64,000 nt of DNA from Diplosphaera chodatii. Taxonomy: Eukaryota > Chlorophyta > Trebouxiophyceae > Prasiolales > Stichococcaceae. This document shows, piece by piece, positions 25,701 through 35,433 of this stretch; the stretch's first letter is position 1; every line of letters begins with the position of its first letter. The stretch is taken from positions 4,030,001 to 4,094,000 of the forward strand of contig JAALGY010000032.1 of NCBI GenBank assembly GCA_032358165.1, written 5' to 3'. The position numbers and the translations under genes were made by a program. Under the pieces are notes generated by a model. The model made no database searches. It saw only the letters and a program-made list of their open reading frames with translations, and was not told the DNA's origin.

Positions 25701-26902
25701 GGCTGTCCCGCTTGCACTTACGGGTGGGCCCAAATAACACAATGATATCCGACTTTGAGGAGAACAGCGTAGCGGCAGTTGTCAAAGGTATCAACACTTC
25801 GTCCGGTTACTTCTTGTCCGTCCAGGGCATCCTGCATCATGCACCGTGCAGGCTTGGAGAGGTGCTGAGGTCCACATGCAGTGTGCGTCAACTCGTGAAT
25901 TGTCAACGACCCACAGCAGTGTGCTCTGCAGGCCTACGTCACCTTGTGCACCTGCAGCGTCTCTGCATTGAGATCAGAAGTGTGAGGAGCGACCCGCTGC
26001 TTGGTATGCTGGAGGTGCGTGCGAATGAACAGCAGCACAGCTGGGTTGTGACGATTCACACATGCTTGCGGCTTGGTTGTCCAGTATGCAGCTGAGCTGA
26101 GGTGTATTGTCCCGCTGCGGCCGCAAGGTGGTAGCTTCCTGCAGCAGCTTGACATGGCTGGAGCTGACTGGCTTTGGACTTCGGGTGCGTCAACTGCAGA
26201 GTTGATGCGCGCTTGTGGCTTCATGCTACTCGCATATTGCATATGACGGGATGATGCAATACGGCATCGCCTACCCACCCATCTACTGCAGGCTGGACAT
26301 GACCGAGCTGTCCCTCACAGCCCTTTGCCATTGTGCCCTTTGTGTCTAGGATCTGCATCTTGTAACAGGAGATTGGCGCCAGGCACCTCACAGCACTGGC
26401 GGCGCTGCCGCAGCTGACCGTGCTGCGCTTTGAACATCTGCGCTGGGCAGAGGACGCCATCGAGATGGGCCTCGGGTGGCTGGCGGCCCATTTGCCTCGC
26501 TTGCGCGTCCTGAATGCACCAACAGAAATGCTGGTGCGATCGTGGTGAAAAGCATGGTGCATGGTGTAGAGCCTCGAGCATTTGCTGAGACTGACAGACC
26601 TGCACTTCTGCCATGCACTCGTTTTGCTGGCAAGGTCCGTCACCAGAAAGCATGATCGTCATTGCCCGTGCAAAATCAAACACCTGCAGGCCAAATGCTT
26701 GCGCTGCAACCCTGCAGCTTGCTGCAGCCGAGCTCAGTGGTGTGCTCCCAATGTGGCGATGATCAAGTAACATGCATTGCTGCAGGGTCAAGCCATGAGC
26801 GAGGAGAGCCGCAGCGATGTGAACGTCTACGAGCTGCGTGGCTTGCCAGGACGCCGGCTGCAGCGGCAGCCACGTGAGGGCGGGTGGGGCGTGCTGGAGT
26901 AG
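22749..26902 (+). pseudogene. F-box/LRR copy 4, one frameshift; possible pseudogene
   Basis: Exons: 22749-22849, 23001-23148, 23321-23443, 23724-23828, 23974-24122, 24227-24366, 24534-24641, 24824-24935, about 25160-25362, then exons near 25490, 25677 and 25940, an exon near 26130, 26369-26533 and 26786-26902 (TAG). The first eight join in phase and encode an F-box (SIGALPPDILQHILSNLQ) and LRRs. In exon 9 a 1-nt insertion around 25270-25281 separates the frame of TLGPRLQHLTVGY from that of TVLRHCPVLEQLTLQYDP. All later exons are open and fit the family, so this could be a recent lesion, a sequencing error, or be bypassed by splicing. Copy 4 keeps a normal exon 4 donor (GAG|GTAGCT) that copies 1-3 lack. 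Its sequence is far from copies 1 and 3. Confidence 0.6.
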
Positions 26903-27453
26903 TCGCACCCGCTGGCTGTGGGGCAACCATGCAGGCTGTGCAGCAACAGCAGCACTCATGAGCCCGAGCAGTCGCGGCCTTTTGGGAGGAATGGCATGGT
27001 CAGACAGGCATGGCACGTTCGTCCACGCAGCTCAGCAAGTTCCTGGTTGCACTTGAGGCAGAAGACGTGGCTCCGCTGTCACACAGGTGGTTTCAGCTCG
27101 ATTTTGTCATAGCAGCATGTACAAGATCTGTTAGGAGTTAGGCGAGCACGAGTAGTATGAGTGGTACCCTTGCACTTCGTGTTCGGACAGTTACTCATGT
27201 CCTATGCCTGTTGCCTGTGCTTTGCTGTTCTTGAGATAGGACTACACGGATATGTAACGCATGCCAAACAGAATGAGATGCGCAGCAACTGATGGGCGGC
27301 AGTCACATGCGACTAGGTCCTGCATGTACGATGTTTATACACCGATCGAGGTGTGCTGATGTGCGTGAGCAGCCTGCAACCCGGCCCTGCAGCAATGTAG
27401 AGGCGGCGCAACAGCATGGACAGCGAGCGTCAAGCACTGACCCGCGTGGGCGA
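26903..27453. other. Intergenic, tail to tail between F-box copy 4 and formyltransferase
   Basis: No gene. Positions about 27170-27340 are homologous to 16960-17130, the downstream flank of copy 2. Confidence 0.5.
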
Positions 27454-27793
27454 TTACACAGCAGTGGTCCCAGCTTGAGCTTGATCATGCTCGTGTATCC
27501 GTCTGATTTCCTGTGGCAATGCCTGCTTCCCCTGTTCCCTTGCTGCCAGAAATGCTGCATCGTCCTCTACCGTGCAAGCCCAGATCTTGCGCCCTTTGAC
27601 AAAGCCGTTCATGAAGTCCTGTACTGACATGGCCTTCTTGCCCGCTGGCTGCAGTCTCAACACCTGCGACGACGACAGCGTACATATGTACAGGCCGCTG
27701 CTATTGCCGCACAGGCATCTTGCAATGATGACAGCACGCAATGGTATGGAAACGTCTTGGTGGAATGTGTCCTGCTAGCCAGTTGGTTGTTGC

Positions 27794-27870
<77 letters not shown>

Positions 27871-30834
27871 GCCTGCGCTTCTCCTCCTTCATGTGCACCT
27901 CTGATAAATACCAGAGCCAGGTACAATCAGAGGCGTCTTGCGCCCTTGTCTGACTGACCACCCAAGACCCTGTTTTTGACCAGAGTGGAACAGACACGCT
28001 GACTTTTGCTGAGGACTGTCACCTTCAGTACGCCGCCAGCACCGCAGCTGACGTGCAAGGCGCCATCCTCGAACACGACCTCCGCCGCCGCGCCCACACC
28101 GCCATTTGAGCTGGATCCCAGCCGTGTCTCCACAATCTGTGACGATGCAGCAGCATGCTGAGCGAAGATCTTGGAAAGACTCCAAGCGTGCCCACAACGT
28201 CCATGTGACATGCTGAAATGATGAGCTCAAGGTGCAGCAGCCCGGTTATGTACCTTCAGGTCCAGAGGTGTCCATGAGCCATCCTCCTCTGTGCAACAGC
28301 AGGTTGAGGACATCAGCTGTGAAGAAAGCGTGGACGTGCAAAGTGCTTTGTCCGCGCACACGCACTGCTCAGACAGCAGCACACGCACAGGGACCCGCAG
28401 TCCATGGGCTTGCGCCCATGTGAGCAGTCATCCAACTCATGGAGGACCCACCCTGGAGGTAGAGAGTAGCGCTGGTCCCGGGCCATCCTGCAAAAGCGCG
28501 CACCTGAACAGACAAACGCTGTACTCGCTTCAGGATCAGGCTGCACGTGACAACATAGAGACAGCAGTGGTAGGGGTAGTTAAAGAACTTCTTTAACTAG
28601 CAGTGGAACCACTGATGTGCAGCTGCAGGCTAAATGAGGTGGAACCGGTGCTCGCCTTGTTGTGCAGCTGCAACGCCGGCTGCGCAAAGCTGAGCGTGCC
28701 CTCCTCCTTGCTCATCTGCACAGCAATGGCCAAGGTTTCCAAAAGTGTACGAGATGCGAGATGTCATGTCAGCAGCTATATACTCAGCTTCAGATGCCAA
28801 CGTCCTTCAGCACTAGGATAGCTGTCTTACGGTGCAAGATTCAATGGCCAACGAAACATATACAGGGTCGCACTCATGCAGCTCATGGTAAACTCGTGCT
28901 GCCACAAAATGAATGGTACGAGCAGTTTTCGGAAAGATGGGGAGCATTATGTACGTCAGCAGCGAGCTGGCATGCAGCAGCGCCACACCTTGGGAGCATG
29001 CGTGACGTGCGCCTCGTCCTGTGGCACAGCAGCCGCCGCAGCCTCGCCGGCCCACACCGCGGGCAGCTGCTCCGACAGCAGCCTGCGGACAAGACTGCCA
29101 CCCTGTCTGTAGCACTCTTGCAAAGGCCCGCACACTTCTCCAGTGCCATGCTGTGCATTTTGGCTCACATCCATGCAAGCATCTGCTCTGTTGGTGCTGT
29201 GGCTGGCATGCATTGATCATTGTCCAACACAGCCTGCTGGCAGGAGCCGTGCCCTATTGAACCGTTTCCTGGGCGCTGCATGGCTCCTGAGATCTCCTCA
29301 GTGCCAGAGCGATGCGCCTTCGTTCTGGCCATGAGCATGTTCACCTGTGCTGCTGCCTATGACATTAGATAGTCACTGCAACGCCTGTTCAGCTGCTACA
29401 GGGCAGGGCCCACCTGCAGCCCCGGTCGAAGAGGTCCTCCAGCAACTGGGGCGCCTGGACGTCTGGGTCCACGGCGACCCGCTCAGTGACCAGCACGGGG
29501 CCAGCGTCCATGGCGCGGACTGTGAACGCCACGCTGACGCCTGTCTCCGTGTCACCGGCCTGCGCAAGCCATTGGCGCACTCGGTGATGATGCCTACTCA
29601 CTGCCGAAGGAACCGCCAACGACACCTGCATGTGCGCCACAGCTGAGCAGGAAGCCAGGTGGTTGGGCGCGTGCCATAACTTGATGTTGTCTTGGACTGC
29701 ATTGACCTGGACTCGAATGCTGACCATTGCAGTGGCGGTGTATCAGGAGGACTATGTAATGCCCCTTCTGAACACCATACCTCGATGGCCCTGGGCACTG
29801 GCGCCGCGCCGCGCCACCGCGGCAGCAGGCTGGGGTGGATGTTGAGCGTCCCGTGGCGCGGGATGTCCAGGAATGCCCGCGGCAGGATGTTGCCGTAGGC
29901 CGCCGTCACACACAGGTCCGGCTGTATGCTGCGCAGCTGGTCCAGGAAGCCCTCCTGCAGCGTGCAACACCTCGCAGTTGAGCTGCCTCCAGCGCTCCAG
30001 CTTGCTTTTGGCAAGCTCATAATCCAGATGCATATGTCAGCAGAATCCTTTCTCGTGTCACACCGAAGGCGACACTTTCTGCTTACATCGCGCGCCGACT
30101 CTGGCGTCAGCACTGCATCGGCGGGCATGCCGTGCTCTGCTGCGGCTGCCGCGACTGGCGAGGGCGTGGGCCCCTTGCTGCGCCCCTTCCGCCTGCCAGG
30201 CTGCGTCACCACTGCTGCCACCTGTGCACCAAGCATCTGGGTCTGGGCATCAAGGAAGGTAACCTGCACTGTTGAGGTCACAAGCACTCCCTGAGCCCTC
30301 ACAGAGATACATATAGAGCATTGCCTGCAGCCCTCTGCAGACAGCATTACAGCTCACTCTACCAGCAAGCACCTCAAAGTCAGCTCCTGGGCTCTTCGCG
30401 GCATCTAGCAGCTGCTGTAGCACGCCAGCGGCCACCTCGGGCGTCCCGAGAAACACAACCTTGTTGCGGTAGCTGCCTGGTGTCCCGCCGCTTGCTGCCG
30501 CTGCCAATGCAGCCGTCCTAAGCCGTCTTTGTGCCACGCTGCAGTGGCTCTGTTTGCGCAGGGATGAACTGTATCCACGCCAGCATGCTCCCTCGCTCCG
30601 CAGATGCGCCCCACAGATTGCAGCGTAGGAGATCAGCTCTGAGTGCTGCTTGTGAGGTGCGGCAGTCTGAGGCGTGCTGTGCCTCATGGTATGGGCGGTG
30701 CCTTGCGACAACATCGAGGCCTGCTGCTGGCGGCTGCCACATGCAGTGCGGTGCGCAGTGAACGGCCGCTGGCCGATGGATGTTATCCTGGAAAACGCTG
30801 CCCACTGCCTGCCTGACGCTCCAGCACGCAGCAT
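27454..30834 (-). CDS. FMT: Methionyl-tRNA formyltransferase, organellar (501 residues)
   Basis: This enzyme transfers the formyl group of 10-formyl-tetrahydrofolate to initiator Met-tRNA for plastid or mitochondrial translation. Exons: 30834-30373, 30221-30087, 29954-29781, 29559-29414, 29106-28989, 28715-28656, 28503-28452, 28288-28254, 28136-28023, 27663-27454, all in phase. Residues 1 to about 120 are a basic, Ser-rich presequence, then [18 protein letters not shown] begins the Rossmann part. The catalytic region reads [20 protein letters not shown] with Asn237 and His239, and Asp275 lies in AMDAGPVLV, matching the family triad. The C-terminal domain includes [14 protein letters not shown] (split by an intron) and [14 protein letters not shown]. 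Intron 6 has a GC donor (AAG|GCGAGC) and the last intron holds a (CAG)25 tract on the sense strand. The start at 30834 is the first ATG of the presequence frame; later ATGs are possible. Which organelle is targeted is not clear. Confidence 0.88.
27795..27870. repeat. (CTG)25 trinucleotide tract
   Basis: 25 uninterrupted CTG units plus one base on the plus strand, that is CAG on the sense strand of the formyltransferase gene. It lies inside the last intron (27664-28022), so the polyglutamine it could encode is not in the protein as modelled. Confidence 0.95.
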
Positions 30835-31621
30835 GAGCTCCAGTGACGTTCACATCCTAGTGCTTGCGCCAAGTATCACTGCGCTTGGCGTCGGCTGGAT
30901 GGAGGTAAGGAAACCACCGATGGGATTGGCAGCGTGTCAGCTGAAGGTAACCTGCCGTGTAGTCCTGCTGCAGGACACAGCGCACGTCTGTGGGAGTACG
31001 CAGCTACTGTTTTCAACTTGTGAACGCAACCGAGCTCTGAGATGATCGTGCATACATGAGACGATCAGAGCACCACTGCAGGTACAACTTGGCTGGCATG
31101 TACAAGTGGATGCAGTGGACCCAGGACGCCTTGCTTTCACCTGTTCAGAAGTTCGCGGGCAAACACTCGAAAGCTTGGCGACCGTTCTAACCTCCTGCTG
31201 CTAAAGAATGGAGAGCAATGCAGCAGCGCATGCTGGTCGTCAGCACCGCTGACTGTGCTGAACGGAGCTAGTGCTGTCCGAAGTTTCCTGCAAAGTATAG
31301 CATCATCAAACCACTGCAATGTGTTCCCTACTGCACTTCAACCTAGAGGCTATAAGCACTGCGCTGAAACCAGCGCACTGCCCGGTGCAATCTGTGTAAC
31401 GCAGGGCGAGCATTGCCTGTGTGTCACCCTGCGCCACTCGCCCTCACTTTGGCTAGCTTTACAATGCCTAGCGGCCGGCATGCTCAGCCTCGATCACGTC
31501 ACTGCTGACGGTCACGTCACTGCTGACGGTGGACCAGCGCCACTCGCCTCAGAAGCTGCTGTCCTCAGAAGCTGTTGCCCTGCCAACCGACCGGCTGAGC
31601 CAGCCAGCTACCTGGAGCACC
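30835..31621. other. Intergenic between formyltransferase start and aspartate kinase end
   Basis: No gene was seen. A direct repeat (GTCACTGCTGACG twice, about 31497-31531) and a TTACA at 31459-31463 (TGTAA on the minus strand) are present. Confidence 0.5.
31459..31463 (-). terminator. Candidate polyadenylation signal TGTAA for aspartate kinase
   Basis: TGTAA on the minus strand about 160 nt after the aspartate kinase stop codon. TGTAA is the usual polyadenylation signal of green algae. A match this short can also occur by chance. Confidence 0.4.
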
Positions 31622-34600
31622 TCACAGCTTGGGCTCAAAGAACTCGCAGTGCAGGCCCCGCACCGCTGCTGATGCCTCCTCATCTGCCACGATCAGCGCA
31701 ATGTTGGTCTTTGAGGCGCCCTGCAGAAGCATCATTCCACTCAGTTGATACCCACCTAATGCTGGGGACTATATAGGTCTCACCATCCCGACAGCGTCAG
31801 TACAGCAGACAAATCTCTCGACAGCAAGCAAGTGGAGGACCAATGCACCTGGCTCATCATCTTCACATTGACGCCCTGAGCGCCCAGCACCCTGAAGACA
31901 CGCTCAAGGATCTCGGATGTGCGCTGCACGTTGCAGATGAGGCTGATGATGCTCATGCCGCGCGTGTAGGACACCTGCAATCGTCAGCACAGTGCTTATG
32001 GGTGATCGACTAACCACTGCCAACGATCTGGCTGATACTGAGCAAGGTGCAAGAGCCTACTCGCTGCAGCGAGCTGCGACAGATGGCAGGCTGCCTGCTG
32101 AGACAGTCGGAGATGCTGCGAGAGCGGGTGTGTTGCACCATGGCAGCATACACATCAGGAAAAGAAGACATTATGCCCAAGCGAAAACCATGAGTACCTT
32201 GGCGACCTCGCCAAAGGACGCCACAAGGCCGTCCAGCTCGTCGTCTATGAGGTCGCGGCTCCAGATCTTGCTGGGGTCCAGCGTCAGCGAGATGGACACC
32301 TCCGAGGTGGCCACCACATCCACCGACACCTCCTGCTTCTGGAAGATCCCGAAGATAGTCGCCTGCAGAGCAGTCAGTTTGCAGGGTCAGCAGCCGCTGC
32401 ACCCTGCTGGTCACTATTGTTGCAGCTCAGCAGGATCAATGCGTTATGACCATGATGAGTGATGCATAATCGGATACAGCGGCCGAAATGTGAAGGTTTG
32501 CAAGTGTTCTCGTCTGCCGCATCCCACAACTGCAGCACCTACATGTGTTGCGCATGACCGTGCCCGAGTCCCACTCACCAAGAAGCCGAACTGGCCCAGC
32601 ATCTTGGTGCTGACGATGTCCATGAGCGTCACATGTGGCTTCAGCACGATGCACGTCACGAGCGCATCCGCCATGTCACGTGCGGGCGTGATCAGCGTCC
32701 CTCCCGCTAACCTGCGCACAACAGGAGATGTGTGTGAGTGCGTCTGTTCACCGTAAACTGTGCTCAGAAGAGTCTGCTGTGTTACAGGCAGTCACCACCA
32801 GCATCTGGTGGGCTGCTTGGCTACAGGGCAGAGCCATGGTTCTGGCTGTACCCTGGCCCACCTAGCGCAGGGACAGCAACGTTGGTCTGGAAGCACACTG
32901 TGCTCTTTGGGCTTCACCTGTTATATGAATTCTTGACGCGCACGGCGAGCCCGCCGTTTTGCAGCGCCGGCTGCATCGCGAGCGGGTGCAGCACAGCGGC
33001 ACCGAAGTAGGCCAGCTCGGTGGCCTCGTCGAAGGTCAGCAGCGGGATGGGGGCTGCGCTGGCCACCATGCGCGGGTCGCTGGTCAGGACACCTGTCATC
33101 GGGCAGCACAACAGCGAGTTGCAGAGCCTCGTACCAACAATTGCCGTGGCAACGGCAGGCTTACATGGTGGGTGTCAGCAAGAATGTCACCAGGGTTGGC
33201 ATACAGGCAGATGTGTGAAGAACACTAGTGGCATTTTCTGCATGTTGACTCACCGTCCACGTCCTTCCAGACTTGGACCTCCTGCACGCCGAGCGCTGCG
33301 CCAATGAGCGTCGCTGTCAAGTCACTGCCGCCGCGCCCCAGTGTCGTGATCGCGCCTGCACAGGTGGATTATGCACCTTGCATGCTGCGCTGGGGTGCAG
33401 GGAGCCTGAGAGGCACCAACAGAAACTGGTGTGCAGCAGTTCCGAGCTGTTTGCTGTCATGCTTCATCTCGCACCGCAGCCGTCTGTGTTCGGAGGTCGA
33501 CCCACCTGTGCCGTGGCCCCGACCCAGGAAGCCTGTCACGATGGGTATACAGGGCGCATCGCCTGGTTGCCGAGTCAGTGCCTGGCGTACTGCTGGCAGG
33601 GTGAGCGGATAGTTGACATCCGCGTTGCCAAAGGCATCACTGGTGGTCACACCGATGTCCCAAGCATCATGCTGCCGTGCGTGCACTCCCTGCAGCACAA
33701 CACACTCGTCCTGTACTCTCGAGCAAAGCGTCCTCCCACTGCAGCGTGCAGACCAATACCTGCTCGCCATGCGGCAACCTGCCGGTATGAAACAGTTCGT
33801 CTGCACACCTGGGAGTTGAGCAGTGCTGCAAAAAGCCGTGTGGACAGCCGCTCGCCAAAGGACACCAGGCTGTCTCGCGCCCTGGCTGTCAGGTCCTGCA
33901 GCACATCAGAATCACATGTGTGACAGGCTTCATTTGTCCATCTCGTGGTCCGTCTCAGACAGATAATGTTTGAGCCGGCACACCGTACAAATATGCTGGG
34001 TGTTACAGCTCACAAGCCAAAGCCTACCTGCATGATGGAGATTCCGACGAGCAGCTGCTGCAGGTTCATAAGCAGGCGCTCCATTTCAAAGCGCGTGGCC
34101 GCGTCGACGTCAATCTCATCTGCTGTGAACTGATGCAGCTCCTGGATCGCTCTGCGGATGAGCAACATGAAACACCTCAAGCAGGGGGAGCTGGAAGGCA
34201 TGACGGTGGCATTCCTGCACACCGCTGCAGCTGTGCAGGCACCACGCCGCGTCTCGGTGCAAACGAAATGCCCTCACATGAGCGGCCGCAACCTCGCAAT
34301 GTCATCGGGGTCGGTCCGCAGCGCCTCCTCACCCGCTTGCAGCAGCAGGTTCGTCGTCTGCACCATGGTATGCAGGCAACGTGCAGCATCATCGTCAAAC
34401 GCCCAGCTTGCGTGCACATTGTACTTGCTCAGCAGCAAATGAGGCACGTGCGAGTGTTGGCTGCCAGCATCCTAGTGCGGAGGGCCCGAGCGCAAGGTTC
34501 CTGCAGCCACACATGTTTTCCACATAGTTTTCGGGGCGGGTGTCCTTACACCAAACTCCGCCCACCTTGCCCATGGCGGAGAGCACGACGACAGGCGCCT

Positions 34601-35210
34601 GGTCCTGGAAGCTGCACACGATGTCGGCGACCTCGAGCATGCGCTCGGCGCTGGCCACCGAGGAGCCGCCGAACTTGTACACTACTGAAAGCTGCAGAGC
34701 GCAACAGACGGGCGCTCAGCCAGCCGCTTGGTGACAAGCTGATGAGCGTCCGCCAAGTTCCCCCCGGTTGTAAGAACTTGAAGCCCAGTCGTATCATGCT
34801 CGCTCATCCGCGCTTCTGGCACGATGCTCAGCGACAAACAGCGTCAGATGTGTCCCAAGATCATGCCACACAAGCACCTGGTTCAGAGCGCCAGGCTGCT
34901 GTAGCTTTGGCGTGGACACTGCTGTGCTGTCGACGTTCGCAGCAGCTGCACAGCATTTTATACAGCTATCGAGTCTGTGCTGCTGCTGGCTGTGTCGTCT
35001 CCGCTGTGCCGCTGACCGACGGGCGCTGCTATGGACTGCTCCTCTCCCAGGCTGCCGCTGGCTGCGCTCCTGCCCAAAGTGCGCACGTTGCCTATGATCG
35101 AGTAGAGCAGGTATGTCACGACCACTGCAGGAGCAGCGTGAGCCCGATGCCTGACGTGATTCAGCAGCCGTCAGCAGAGCTGAATGGCCAATCAGCGTGC
35201 CAGCGGCCAT
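31622..35210 (-). CDS. AK: Aspartate kinase, monofunctional, plastid type (577 residues)
   Basis: It phosphorylates aspartate, the first step to Lys, Thr, Met and Ile. Exons: 35210-34878, 34691-34566, 34357-34278, 34151-34028, 33895-33809, 33689-33506, 33355-33254, 33092-32918, 32711-32579, 32362-32198, 31974-31849, 31720-31622, all in phase. Residues 1 to about 110 are a Ser/Arg/Ala-rich plastid-transit-like extension. [16 protein letters not shown] (near residue 115) is the amino-acid-kinase nucleotide-binding start; [21 protein letters not shown]-like [43 protein letters not shown] and [14 protein letters not shown] follow in family order. The C-terminal part has tandem ACT segments ([39 protein letters not shown]), expected to bind a feedback inhibitor such as lysine. 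No homoserine dehydrogenase domain follows. ATG 35210 is the only ATG found ahead of the conserved region. It lies head to head with the gamma-glutamyl hydrolase gene. Confidence 0.9.
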
Positions 35211-35433
35211 GATCCGCTGCCTGGTGCACACGAGGAGTCTTACAAAGGGCACAAGCTACACCATTGCTTGTGTGAGCCCGAGAATTGCAGATCGAGGTGC
35301 TCAAGCGTTGGAGAGCATTAGTCAACTCAGGGGAGCTACAACCTGCGAGGCAGCAGTCAAAGCATGTCCAATCTCGCAATCTGCGTATTCTTCAGGTTTG
35401 CGCCGTGTATCGTAAAATGAGACATTTTTGATC
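35211..35433. promoter_or_regulatory. Short divergent promoter region, aspartate kinase / gamma-glutamyl hydrolase
   Basis: Only 223 bp separate the two start codons, so both 5' UTRs and both core promoters must share this space unless upstream exons exist. No clear TATA box was identified. Confidence 0.5.

Larger units (their letters stand above)
17839..27350 (+). repeat. Segmental tandem duplication, unit 2 (F-box copies 3 and 4)
   Basis: Partner of the unit at 7673-17150. The first half (copy 3 and its 3' flank) is nearly identical to unit 1. The second half (copy 4) is strongly diverged from copy 2, and its introns can hardly be aligned by eye. Confidence 0.7.

Noticed and set aside
27657..27926. 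Polyglutamine (or polyserine, polyleucine) protein in open frames over the CTG tract
   Set aside because: The tract lies in an intron of formyltransferase; the flanking exons join in phase without it and match the family.
30835..31621. Extra gene between formyltransferase and aspartate kinase
   Set aside because: The open frames show no splice structure or similarity and overlap the expected 3' end of aspartate kinase.
34133..35212. 359-codon plus-strand open frame
   Set aside because: It is a shadow of the minus-strand aspartate kinase exons, which show clear family motifs.
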